Assembly (NCBI GenBank): GCA_030562195.1
Contig: CM060201.1
Coordinates: 25,092,067-25,156,066, forward strand
Length of the DNA stretch: 64,000 bases
Direction of reading: 5' to 3'
DNA from: Nipponacmea schrenckii
Taxonomy: Eukaryota; Mollusca; Gastropoda; Lottiidae
Below are positions 25,101 through 35,969 of this stretch, piece by piece (position 1 is the first letter of the stretch; each line of letters begins with the position of its first letter). A program made the position numbers and the translations under genes. Below the pieces are notes generated by a model. It saw only the letters and a program-made list of their open reading frames with translations, was not told the origin of the DNA and did no database searches.

Positions 25101-27775
25101 AGTAACTGTTATAGAAACATGTTCAAGTAACTGTTATAGAGAAATGATCAAGTAACTATAATAGAGTCATGTTCAAGTAACTGCAATAGAGACATGTTCA
25201 AGTAACTATCATAGAGACATGTTCAAGTAACTGTAATAGAGACATGTTCAAGTAAGTATCATAGAGACATGATCAAGTAACTGTAATAGAGACATGTTCA
25301 AGTAACTGTAATAGGGACATGTTCAGACTTACTCAGAAAAACCCGAAGCCAGTCTTCTGAAATTGTCAAATTTTGGACAAACTTTTGGCTTTTCAAATCA
25401 TTACTCAACTCATTTTTCCAATGTCAAGTTATTACAATCCACGTCCCATACCTTGGCATCATTAAACACTTTTCTTGTATTTACACGCAGAATAAATTGT
25501 GTATAATCATCTGTTTGTTCTAGTCTTGGCAGTCTTAGCTAGAATACAATATAATACAAGAAAAGTTCTGAATGATGTCAAGGCATTAGACGTCGTTCGC
25601 AATAGCTTGACATTAGGAATATGTTCTCACCTGGGCTAATTTGGTTTCCATAGTAAAAGCATCATTAACAAAATCTTCTATTCTTGTTGATAAATCTGGT
25701 ATGTTCAGTTTGGAATCCCGGGCTATTAAATTGGCAAGTCTCCTCATAAATTTCTTATAATCATTTTTTACCTATGTAAGACATAAGGCATAGGTTAAAG
25801 GGATAATAAGTCTTAGAATGAACATAGAATTTAAAAATTTTAAACTTGGTCAATTAGAGTTCTATTCATCAGTAAATATATCTATTGCCATAAATAACAT
25901 AAAAAAAAATATCCAAAATATTTAGTAGTTATCCATTATGCATTTGATTATTGAAAAACGCTTAATAAATTGATTAAGTGTTTTTCACTTAATTATGTGA
26001 ATTTTCCAGATTTTGTTACTTTATGACACCAGGTAAGTTTCCTGATGAATATATACTCATATTGACCATTCTTGAGAACCCAAATCTTATGTATGCCTTA
26101 AAAATGCTCAGGATATATGGATATACTATTTATAATATTTATTAACTCAACGTATCATAGTCTCATGCAGGCATATTAAAATATATACAAAACTACGTAT
26201 GGTCCTTACATGGCAATAACCCACACGAACTTAGTTCATAACCACTTTGAATCTCTTCCGCGATTTAATCAGTCAAATTTCGATAAACAATATACTATTT
26301 CAATAAAGCTTTAAAATCACATTTTTGTTTTGCATAGAACCTGTTTGTTTATATAAAAAAATACCGGATTCTGTTTTTATTTCTAAATTAAAATAATCCG
26401 ACCTGTTGGTTATCTGTTCTGGTGTAATAACTCCAGCTCATATACTTCCCCGATCCTGCTGGGTACAGCTGTAACAAAGAGATTTTTGTTTTTTATTCAT
26501 TCAGAAAACACAGATGTAACACAAGACAGCAAAAAAGAAAGTTATAACGTGTGCTTGTATAGTGAAAGATAGAGAGTTGGAATATAATTTGAAAAGCATT
26601 CTGTTATTTTTCAGAATCGTAGCCTTTGTGTACGTTATAATTGTAATCTTTGAAACGATATGAATGAGGTGGGTGACAATGACAATTGAAATTAATTGAG
26701 TTTTACGTCCTACTCTTGTGCATCTAATCAACTAATGAAGACGAGACACGACATGCAGTGTGCATTTTGTCAGGACAGTGGCATTAACCTTATGATCGAT
26801 TTACATCTACTGAGGAATCTTTAAAGTGCGCAGCCTCGGTGTATTGTCCCCTCAGTCCCTTCGACCTGCATCACTGACAGAAAGAAACCTGGTTGAAAAA
26901 TCTGCCGGGATCGAACCCTGAACCTTCAGGTTAGAAAGCAAGCGCCATCGCTGCTTAGTCGGGGACCATGAAGCCGGAGTTAATTTCAAAATTCTCAATC
27001 TGATGAAAATATTAAAACACCGGAACATAATGAAGATGTGTTTTGTGAAGAAATAAAAGATGAAGAAGTAAAAAAAAAAAATATATATATATACCTGAAC
27101 AATATTCTTGTCCCAGTCTTTCCAATCAAAACCAACGCCATTTGACCAGAAAGCTGCCACCCAAAAATCGGTCTGAACTGTCTTTAAGTTGCTGTCGAGA
27201 TCGAATTGGTTGGAATCCCAACTATTCAAAACATACCAACCACCCATTTTCGGTAAAATTTTCTCAATAAATGGACGGCCGCGACGCTTTTCTTTGAGAT
27301 AATCATCCAAACAAGAATTGAATAAGTCTTTTAACTTTAACTCGGCTGCCCATTCAGTTGCACGTTTGGTCGGAGCTTCCAAAAGATTTCTCAACTTTTC
27401 TTCGTTACTGTGGTAAACATCGTCCAACACCGTTCTGGCGGTATGATCTGGTTGGAGTTGTCTGTAAGACGAGTAAGTACCACACGCATATTGGTAGAAG
27501 TCTGTACAAGGGTCAACTGAGGAATTCATTGTATAAGCAACATAGGCTGCAACCTCCAGACATCTAGCGTGACTACATGTTTTGGGAACCGTTTTATTGT
27601 GTGCAGCACCGAGAAATCCTGCTATAATGAACATTATTAATAACGTGGCTATCAAAATGCCACCTAATATATACTCCCTTCTAGAAAAATTTAAGGTAAA
27701 TGATGGAATTTTTAAATTCCCGAATTTGGAATCCGGATTGAATTCTTTGAGATTGTCCTCTTTACTATCCGTCAT
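18650..27775 (-). CDS. M13 (neprilysin/ECE-like) family membrane protein lacking catalytic residues (14 exons, 792 aa)
   Basis: Type II membrane protein. Exons 5' to 3': 27775-27095, 26468-26403, 25771-25631, 25538-25452, 24406-24317, 24092-23956, 23292-23070, 22570-22472, 21981-21904, 21065-20783, 20386-20235, 19756-19685, 19243-19148, 18823-18650 (2379 bp, phases consistent). Short cytosolic tail, membrane segment about 35-57, then an ectodomain with the family motifs CTDFYQYACG, GGWYVL and VPAGFLQSPLYD (590-601). The zinc site is lost: HExxH is replaced by RYLTN (619-623), and the third-ligand region (family pattern ExxxD) has Gln690 and Tyr694. Peptidase activity is therefore not expected. 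The C-terminus is CAYY instead of the usual CxxW. The last two exons of the paralogue at 61960-62691 are fused here. A binding, chaperone or decoy role is conceivable but not shown. Confidence 0.93.
21118..21832. repeat. Minisatellite, 30-bp unit (about 24 copies)
   Basis: Units of the form 'ccgtattactgtgaccaaaa' plus about 10 variable bases, period 30 bp, in the M13 gene 3 intron between exons 9 and 10. The period is a multiple of three, so several frames are open on both strands; these are not genes. Confidence 0.92.
23425..23590. repeat. Tandem repeat, 50-bp unit, about 3.3 copies
   Basis: The unit starts 'ccactacactttgttttaac' and continues through 'atggtcttattaacctgtat'. Copies at 23425, 23475, 23525 and 23575 are nearly identical, so the expansion is recent. 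A related single copy is recognisable near 48940-48985. Lies in M13 gene 3 intron 6. Confidence 0.9.
24400..25327. repeat. Minisatellite, 25-bp unit with 175-bp higher-order period
   Basis: About 36 copies of a 25-bp unit ('aagtaactgtaatagagaca' plus TGTTC). From about 24750 to 25270 variants recur every 7 units (175 bp). Read on the minus strand, each unit contains a 3' splice-site-like CTCTATTACAG. The first unit supplies the acceptor of exon 5 (24406) of M13 gene 3. Confidence 0.93.
25799..26098. mobile_element. TTAA MITE-B copy
   Basis: Follows TTAA (25795-25798) with AGGGATAATAAG. The body carries 'attattgaaaaacgcttaat' and 'atatatactcatattgacc'. The right end is near 26098, again at a TTAA. 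Lies in M13 gene 3 intron 2. Confidence 0.65.
26690..26968 (-). repeat. SINE-A, near full length with tRNA-like head
   Basis: On the minus strand the element starts near 26968 with a tRNA-like head. It has an A-box-like segment (CTAAGCAGCGATGGCG) and a B box GGTTCGATCCC (plus-strand 26908-26918). The family body and the GAGTAGGACGTAAA tail follow. It lies in intron 1 of M13 gene 3, just after the 5' exon. Confidence 0.8.
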
Positions 27776-28234
27776 CTTGATATGTTTCTACCCGATTCCA
27801 ACTCCAACAACTACAAGTCCTGAGGTGTGGAGACAGCACACAGTCCTACTAGTTACACCACCAGAAATACGAATAACGCCCCCTAAATATTCGCTGATAA
27901 AATGCCTTAACGTAAATGAATACTGAATCTCATTTATATGTGTACCAGGTAAAAACTGACACCTAATATGCATGGTAGCCATTCGTATCCTAATGAATGA
28001 ATTAGAATTAAACTTTGCCTTCTGATAACCTAATCCTTAAAGTAGTCGGCCTATTAAAATTCAAGGCTTAATTTGGTCATTGTTATCATACACGTATATA
28101 AATTTATATATTATTATTTTTTCAATAAGTAGGCTAACTAACACAAAAAAAAAGAGTAAAAAAAAAGTAATGAGTAATTGTCGAAGGGCAAAAAAAGATT
28201 GTAAACGTAAATTGTAAAATTGTAAATTTTACTT
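27776..28234. other. 5' flank of M13 gene 3
   Basis: Upstream region of the minus-strand M13 gene. It includes an AT-rich stretch ('cgtatataaatttatatat' at about 28094-28112). The CACGTG-TATA arrangement seen at the other M13 gene was not found here. Confidence 0.35.
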
Positions 28235-28470
28235 GTGTACCGAGGACACTGATAGCATCAATTTGCCCTCTGAAATTTCAATGATGTCTTCTTTGCTCCT
28301 GCGATTCCATCAAAACTAAGCGTTAAATGACGTCAAGGCCTTCTGTGAAGCAGAATTTGCAATTAGTGACGCCGACAAACTGTTTTAGTGAAATTGCAGG
28401 AGCTACAGACATCACATTTTATATATGAATGGATCAAATAGATGTTACCAATGTCCCCGATAATATAAAA
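28235..28470. mobile_element. MITE-A family copy
   Basis: Palindromic copy with 'gtaccgaggacactgatagc' at the left and 'ttaccaatgtccccgata' at the right. Internal 'aactaagcgttaaatgacgt' and 'tagtgacgcc' arms match the family. The terminal bases are degraded. Confidence 0.6.
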
Positions 28471-28479
28471 GGTCAGGTT

Positions 28480-28760
28480 GATCTTTCGGATTTTTCATCT
28501 CGGTTTTCCCCTTGTCAGTCATGCAGGTAAGGGGAGCTGAGATGGAAAAAGCGTCTACTAGGATGGGACAATAATTGTGTGCTTCAGGCTGTGCACGTTT
28601 AAAAAACCTAGTTTTAAATTTCAAAATGTGTAAGCAAATGCCACTGTCCGGGCAAATCTTCTCTCATTGTATACTATATTGCGTTGGTCGTCTTCATCAG
28701 CAAATTAAGTGCAGAGGAGTAGGACCTAAAACTCCATTTCATTTCATATTTATGACATTT
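28480..28760 (+). repeat. SINE-A copy
   Basis: Plus-oriented copy. Head-proximal 'atctcggttttccccttgtc', body 'caggctgtgcacgtttaaaa' and tail 'gcagaggagtaggacctaaa' followed by CATTTCAT are recognisable. Confidence 0.7.
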
Positions 28761-28895
28761 ATCATGATGTCGTTTTAATACGAGTTGTCTCCCGTTATAT
28801 GATAGACATTGCCCTCGGTGTATGGATAATATTCGTACTCTGTACGTGGCGTAAGACGTCAGATAGTATTTCAGAAAATTCAAATCTAACTACCG

Positions 28896-30178
28896 ACAAT
28901 ACAAAGACCATACACCCTTGCCCCTTCAGATGTATTACTTTGCCCCTCTGAACAATCATCAATCAACTATATTACATAATGGTTAAAATGAACGCCAGCC
29001 GAATTCGGCTTATGAGACACCAATAAGGCATATACAAATTAGTTGAAACAGTTAAAATATATAAACATATATAAAAGGAGTTATATTATCACAGAGTTCT
29101 TTCTTAAATAAAACATTTTAAAAACAGAAGAAGCAAAAAGGGGTAAAATTTCATTATTCGTCATTAAGAAGATCATCTTGTAAGCATCATTAAAAGTATT
29201 AAAAGTAGCATCTATTTGGCAGGCTTTGGTACATAACGATTCCCTAATATCACTGTATAGATTGCAGTTCAAAACAAAATGAATATCATCTTCGACTTCT
29301 GTTTTATCACAGTACATACAAATTCTATCCTCTAAACGCTCGGGCGGCCTCACAAATCTGCCAGTCTCTATTCTAAGCTGTAGAGAACCAGCCCAAAGCT
29401 GTGACAATATTTTCCTATGTGCTCTATTTTTAACAACATTAACATAAGTTTCAGTGCATAGATGCGATTTATAACTACGATAGGATCTAAGTTTGTTGCC
29501 GTTTTGATTGTTGTTGTCATTCCACAGATCTTTTGACCAATTATCTACTTCCCTATTATACAGATTACATTTAACAATATTAATACATACAATATCATCT
29601 TGATTACTAAGAATATTTAATTCCTCCCCTAGTTTAAACACTCTATAATCCCATGATGTCTTGCGTCTTACAGACCATCTATGGACAGTACTGCAAACGC
29701 AATTACCTTTAAGTTTGATTCTATTCCATAAACGGAATACTTCAAGCTTAAGCAGAAAATCTGCATTTGACCAACCCATGTCTCCTCTAGCTGCCGTGTT
29801 GCTGCTTCGTTTACTTAAACCAAGGAAAAATTTACATGCATTATTATGTACTTTGGTAATACAAGCGTGGGAATTTATTCCCCAAATACCTGATCCATAA
29901 GTTAAAATAGGCGTGACTAAATGATTATACAATTTGTTATAAACATTAAAGCTAAACCCTCCTACTTGCATATATTTAGTTTTAATAACGACCAGAGCAC
30001 GATTTGCTGATTAAGCCAGTTCTCTGGCGCTAAACCCATAATCACAATTTTCATTAAGCCAGATACCTAAATACTTATAAGCTTCCGTATACTCTATATT
30101 CAAAGCACCACAGTACAATACAAAGACCATACACCCTTGCCCCTTCAGATGTATTACTTTGCCCCTCTGAACAATCAT
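28896..30178. repeat. 64-bp direct repeats flanking a LINE insertion
   Basis: 28896-28959 and 30115-30178 are identical (64 of 64 by eye; begins ACAATACAAAGACC and ends AACAATCAT). They bracket the LINE fragment, so they are best read as its target-site duplication. The site lies in a short tandem array of about 75-bp units that continues to 30325, so a pre-existing repeat pair is the alternative. Confidence 0.75.
28960..30114 (-). mobile_element. 5'-truncated non-LTR retrotransposon (LINE)
   Basis: The minus-strand reading frame runs from 30114 to 29081 and is interrupted by one in-frame TAA at 30011-30013. The protein includes EAYKYLGIWLNE, NHLVTPILTYGSGIWG and CKFFLGLSKR, the pattern of the C-terminal end of LINE reverse transcriptases of the Jockey/I/CR1 type. 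After it comes CMYCDKTEVEDDIHFVLNC, a zinc-knuckle-like Cys/His segment followed by a conserved tail. About 120 bp of 3' UTR follows, with no clear poly(A). The 5' part (endonuclease and most of the RT domain) is absent. Not active; clade assignment uncertain. Confidence 0.85.
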
Positions 30179-30325
30179 GTCTATCATCGACCATACTAAG
30201 ACCATACCCCATTGCCCTTTCAGATATATTACTTTGCCCCGCTGAATAATCGCTCCTTTCTATCGACCATACTAAGACCATACCCCATTGCCCTTTCAGA
30301 TATATTATTTGCCCCTCCAGTCTGA
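30115..30325. repeat. Tandem repeat, about 75-bp unit, about 2.8 copies
   Basis: Units begin 'aagaccatac' at 30123, 30198 and 30274 and contain CCCTTTCAGATATATTA. A further copy lies at 28901 on the other side of the LINE. Confidence 0.8.
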
Positions 30326-31600
30326 ATTATTTAAAGATTCCAGTTCAATTTATGACAATCGCTCACGTTCCACACATTTTCCATTCAAACGACTGATAAT
30401 AAATAAGGAAGTAAAACTATCGATCATGTTGTGTAGAACGTGAGACATCATTTCATGATTTTGACACGCCCACATATGAGATTATTACCGTTATCTCTCT
30501 GTTAATATTGAATAAAAATATTTCATCAGTTACCTCCCTTGAACTTCTAAAATTCATCAGTCACGGTTTGGTTGTCCTGTTTGTTTAGCAGCAATGACAG
30601 ATGTGGTGTCAGAAAGGGCACGCTAAGCCTACTCTTCTAGGTACCAATTTTCATTATGACTGCTATTGATTGTTATGCTTCCTCATGCCAAAACAAAAGG
30701 GATTTACTTCACTTCTGTACCGTAAAAAGTTCTTATAGCTACCAATGTTCATTAAGTTCTTATGGATTTAGAGATTCGTGTTGTGATTCGAATCGTTAGT
30801 AGGCCTAATCAATATACGCCCATTTTTTTTCTGCTGAATATTAGAATAATATACCATGGAAGGCTTTACAGCATATGGAAATGGAGTCTGGCCGCACTGT
30901 TTGCCTATATGCAGAGGAGGATTTTCACATCGGGACAGCATGACGATTTTTTTCATATCACTGTCCATATATTTATAAGTAATTTTCTAGCAAATTTGTT
31001 TCATTAAGATTTTTGCTTTGATGAATGCTTTAGCCCCTTAAGTATCAACTATTACCGAACGAGGGACCTATTTACCATTTAACCTATTTAATTGTGTCTG
31101 CTCAAAATTGTAACCCGATTTTACTTTTGATTGAAAAGACGAATAAACATGACCTATTGACCCTTGCGAGAGTAAGTAAGTAAAAAGGGGTGAAGGGTTA
31201 TTTATTGTAAAGATCTGCTTCACGATATATGTACGTGGTATTTTTATATTAACAATATTTGCTGTCATTATCATGACCTTCAAATATATTCAACATGTAT
31301 TTTGAGAAATGTTTTGCAAGGTTTGTTATGCGAGATTTGTTATTTGACAAAATGAATCTTTGTTCATCCTTGGACTAATCTGGTGTCAAAACTGTACAAC
31401 AGTTATCTTATAAATCAATCAAATAATATAGTAATCCATTTAATTAAGTAAGATTGAAACACTCTTAGCAGCGTTTTTCAAATATTGATTACGAAGTTTA
31501 AGACCGCCACAACGACCAACCAGAAACACCCTACAAACTCACATGGCTTCTTATTGAACCTTGTATATAAACCTGTATTTTGTTCATATCCAACACATAG

Positions 31601-31636
31601 CCTGAAAAAGACAAGAGAACCCTTGTCGAAACGTCG
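31601..31636 (+). other. Hammerhead-like stem motif (CCTGA...GACAAG/CTTGTC...GAAACG)
   Basis: CCTGAAAAA is followed by a perfect 6-bp stem GACAAG/CTTGTC with loop AGAACC, then GAAACGTCG. CTGA-stem-GAAAC is the order of a hammerhead ribozyme core, but the core here lacks the conserved G (CUGANGA) and has an extra A. A partial relative is at 37633-37680. Confidence 0.3.
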
Positions 31637-32244
31637 CCTTATATGTTTGTTATAAAATATTGCTAATCCGGTTACTATATGCCATTTAAAGATCACCGTA
31701 CATTATTTTTCAAACTAACTCCACAAACAATACGCCTACATACCTGCGCCTGTGGTTTCGTAACATCCGTAATGTTACAACCAACAATTTATACATAATT
31801 GTTTGTGATTAGTGAATTAATATGCGGTTGTGAATTGAATACGCCACATTTCATATTTATAATACCCGAACAATTAGGACGCTCTTATGAAAGCGTGATC
31901 TTATTAAGTATACATAAAAACAGCATTAAAAGTCGCTATTAACGAGATCCTTATTGCTAATAAAATTGCCTTCTTTCAAATAAAATATTTGAGGGGATCT
32001 ATTTGGTATAAGTCACCAGATATCTTTTATCGCTGTTGTGTTAAGCTGTATACTTATTTACATGACAATATAAAAAGTAGGTTACCAATGAAAGCATCTT
32101 GACATTTAACATAAAGTTAATGGCATATGCCTATATATAATACAGGCTTATTATCAATGTATGTACATATGCCATATCCTGACATTTCATCGCCATACTG
32201 ATATAACCTATTTAGTAATACCATGATTCTGTCCGATCTTCCCG

Positions 32245-32310
32245 TCTTCACTAACCCATAAGGTGCAGAAGAGTAGGACGTAAAACTCCATTCATTTCAT
32301 TTCATTTCTG
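32245..32310 (+). repeat. SINE-A tail fragment
   Basis: 'cataaggtgcagaagagtag' followed by GACGTAAAACTCC and three CATTT units. Only the last 65 bp of the family is present. Confidence 0.7.
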
Positions 32311-32349
32311 GCCTTTTCTTCCTGGATCATTTCTTTGTATCTAAGATTC

Positions 32350-32530
32350 ACTTAAAGGGGTTGTAAAGAGGTTTTTGTAGGTTTTATATGTGTATCGAGG
32401 ACACTGATATCATCAATTTGCACTTTTCAGTTGGACGTCTGTGGCTCATGTAATTCAACTAACTCTTCGTTACGAATCGCAAAATCATATAAGACATAAG
32501 GCCCTTCGGGATTAGTAACAACTTTTTATG
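32350..32530. mobile_element. MITE-A half copy
   Basis: TTAA followed by AGGGGTTGTAAAGAGG, then 'gtatcgaggacactgatatc' and 'ttggacgtctgtggctcat'. The right half is lost. Confidence 0.6.
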
Positions 32531-35261
32531 CGTGATGAAAATATTTTTGTGAATTTATTTATTTTATAAAAACCAAGATAATTTGATTAATGAAGGTGTC
32601 GTGGCAATATGATTAGCCGCAAATCAGGCGATAATCGGTTCTTACCACAATTACTATAATAATTACTATAACAATTACTAAAACAATTACTATAGTGATT
32701 ATTCTAAATTTCAACCTATATCCTTGACCTCAAAACCGGTCCTGAACCCAGAACACTTGTTTCAATTGGAGAACTATTTTATCTGCCCCAAAGCAGCCCC
32801 CCATCAAATCCCTCCCCTTCTACCCGTTTTACGTACATTAAGAAATATTGTTTTTTTTGTGTTTTTTTTATTATGATGTCTTTAATATTTAAAATGTTGA
32901 AGTATCTGACCCCGGAATCTATCGTGAATTTGACCTTAAACTTGTGATTTCAATTGAGAATCGTTTCGATCACATTCAGGTAGCGTATTTTTGTCAGTGA
33001 TTTCCTTTCCTCTTTGATTGTCTCCATTTTTTACAGTCTTAACAAATTAACAAGAATGTGACAAGCGATTATTATTTTTTTTTATAACTAATTTTACACT
33101 ATTAAACATCTTGCGGTCAAAACGATTTTGAACTTGATTATGAAAAAATATTTAACAAATGGTCGCGAAAGCTTTGAACTCAAATATGTTGTTTTCAAAA
33201 AAAGATAGAAAACAACAATGAATAAATCGAGTTTTTTTTGTCGAATTGTTCAATGTTAGTAAATTCTTTTGTTCGTTATTTCTCTACGTCATGAAATATT
33301 TATGATATTTATTTTCCGTGTAAGTCGTCGGAGAATGTTGAATTAAGATTTTCACTTATTAATAACCCCAAGATGAAGTAAAGGCAATTACAATGGACAA
33401 ATAATTACAAACGTCTCACAAGAGGAAAAAAACCCTAATGAAGTGAAATGGATTTTTAATTTCTATTTGCACTTTTTTTTTGCTCTTGATATGGTTTTTG
33501 AAGACCAACATCATCATTTCACTACAAAAGTCCTGAACGAAGGCTGTACTGTCGCAGGGTGAGGCATATTAGATCCTTGACGTAATTGAAATCGTTTATG
33601 TAAACTGCTTTCCTTTTTTTAAACATAAATATTAAATCTTAAAAATGGAGGCGGTACTTTGTGATATCGCGGTATATATTCTGCCTCAATAACTGTCCTT
33701 AAGTGATAGTTTGGTTTCGGTTGAATGAAAGCAGAGGGTAATCTAAAAACAATCGCAAGTACTGATAAACACATTAAAGTCACATTTTTATTTTATGTCT
33801 CTTACACAAGTCCACGGTAAGTAAAGTAAACACCAATCTTAAACCCATGACGGTATTAACTAGACCCGTCGTCAAACTTTATTGCTCGAAAGGGCATTAA
33901 TTTATCGATGGGTTGGTCCTCGTTGAAATAATAAAATTGGTCGGTTGTCAGAATTTTTTTCCGAGCGAAGGAGGTAGTTTCGTGGGAGAAGTGTGTTGTG
34001 GCCTGTAGCTGCCTTTACCTAGTATTTACGCCGCATGCAGATTCTTAATTGGGTTAAACATTGATGTTCAGAGGCTCAAGGTGCACCTGATATTGTAAAC
34101 CGTTATCGACCGTTAGATATTATGTATGAATCTACTACACCTTTTACAATACAATTTTGGAATAGTTTATAGTGTTTACCAAACGGCCTACCGTGAAAAT
34201 TCTTCTAGCTCTCTGCAACATTATAGAAACTGCCTAGGATTTTCTAATAATTCAGAACATCACAATTTTTTGTTTTCAGAACGAAGTTTTAAGGTGAAAT
34301 CGTTGGTTAGCTAGACGTTGGCTTTCCTGGCTTTGACTTACTCTACGTCGGCTTGCTCGCCTTTGGCTTACTCGTCGTTGCCCTCCTCGACGATTATATT
34401 CTCCCCTAAAGACCCTTTAACGCATAAAAAACCCTCATTAAAGGGCTGAACAGAAGATATAAAGCGAGAACTACTAACTGCACGGTCCACATTACAAATG
34501 ACATTCCCTGGTCGTCTTATTTACGTAAAACCAAATCTGGTGATTGAACTTTGTACAAACATATAAAAAAAAACACTTTACAAATTTGCTCAGGCGTAAA
34601 ATATTTACTTTTAATATTCACAGTATATATGATTTACCTTAGTCATTGTAGTTCAGATACTATCTTATTTTCTGTTATCTGAATTCTGTATCTTACTTTA
34701 TATACAGAAATAACCGTTACCTTGACAAATACAATAAAACTTTTAGCTTCGGGGTGTATTAGTTTTTCCTACTATTTATTTTCTTCGACTTTTTCTATTT
34801 TTGGGAGTTTATCGTTCACTTATAATACACAGGTATAAACTGTTGACCCTCCGTGGCCGAGGTGATGCTATCCATCGTGCCCAAATCTCAACGCCATTCT
34901 TCATAATTCCACAAGATCGTGGTAAATCGAGTCCAAACCAAACCGCCATGCTCCATAATTCTCTACCACACCACCATGCCTCATTATTCCTCATGACCGT
35001 GGTAAATACAACGAGTCCAAATCACACCCACATTCTTCTGAATTCTTCAAGGCCGTGGTAAATACATAGTGTCCAAAGCATAAAGTATAGAATCTCTCTA
35101 TAAAACGATATATCCAATTATTGAAAAACGCTTAACATTTAGATTACTAGTAGCTGATTTATTGTATAACAGAGGGATTCTGTCATATAGTACACTGATG
35201 AACAAGATATAAAATTGTCCAAGTTTTAAAAAATCCTAAAATGAAGCCCATACCCTACTCG

Positions 35262-35478
35262 TGGGGTTCTATAGCACAGCAGTTAAAGCGTTGGTTCTTT
35301 ACGTCATGACGTCATCTACACTCATAATTCCAGTCCACCCAGCTGTACCACCCAGGTACGGATAATCCGGGAAAGATCAATGCCAAGAGTTTTGGCCAAG
35401 GACCAGCTGGTAGAAAGGATCCCTGTCACGTCGGAAATATGAACCTAAGTTGTTATCATTGTAAAATATAGTTTTTTC
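35262..35478 (+). repeat. SINE-B copy
   Basis: Starts near 'gtggggttctatagcacagc', whose TAGCACAGCAGTTAAAGCG resembles a tRNA A box. It then has 'gtacggataatccggga', 'accagctggtagaaaggatc' and a T-rich tail. Similar to 10285-10460, with fragments at 44230-44285 and 45777-45838. About 490 bp upstream of the first exon of M13 gene 4. Confidence 0.65.
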
Positions 35479-35741
35479 TTTCTTTTTTTAATGGATCTCT
35501 TATGTTGTGTTCTCTACAGAACATACCACCTTTTCCATGCAAATATGGTATTGTACTATTGAATTGTGGTCAGAACGGGGATTATGTCTATTATAAGATG
35601 GGGTTACGTCATTTAGAAACAGTCCAACTATTTCAATTATGTTTCAAATAATATGATTAAGGAAATTTCTTTGTTTTTGATAGAAAGAAATTTAATGACT
35701 TTCTTTCTAAATGGTTTATTATTGTCTTAGTAAAGGTTGGT

Positions 35742-35774
35742 CACGTGATATCTGCATTCTACCTTAATATAAAA
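35742..35774 (+). promoter_or_regulatory. Promoter P1a: CACGTG box and TATA box
   Basis: CACGTG at 35742-35747 and TATAAAA at 35768-35774, with the ATG of exon 1a at 35970. The same pair of elements precedes exons 1b and 1c. Confidence 0.6.
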
Positions 35775-35969
35775 GTACATATAACGATATATTAACTTTA
35801 ACACCGTCTGTCTCGTTGCTTAACCAACTGATTGTGTCCGTGTGAAAGGGATCTTGACAATACACCGAGTCAACATTAAGAAGGCATTAAGTTTACATGT
35901 AGAAAGGACATTTTTGTTTGTGGACTGGGATATTTTAAACAGTGATCGAATTGATCTGGAAATTAAAAA

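Larger units (their letters stand above)
30326..35260. other. Intergenic region between the two M13 genes
   Basis: No gene seen. It holds a stem motif at 31601-31636, a SINE-A tail at 32245-32310, half a MITE-A at 32350-32530, a short AATTACTATA tandem at 32640-32700 and AT-rich sequence. At 34845-35075 there are three loosely repeated 'cgtggtaaat' units. These are preceded by a tRNA-like 'ccgtggccgaggtgatgc', possibly a third SINE family. Confidence 0.5.

Noticed and set aside
24400..25327. CRISPR-like regular array
   Set aside because: Units are contiguous 25-bp repeats with no unique spacers, and the host is a eukaryote.
26852..27094. Extension of the M13 gene 3 first exon beyond 27095
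   Set aside because: A CAG/GTATAT donor at 27095, loss of family similarity and a SINE in the extension show it is intron read-through.
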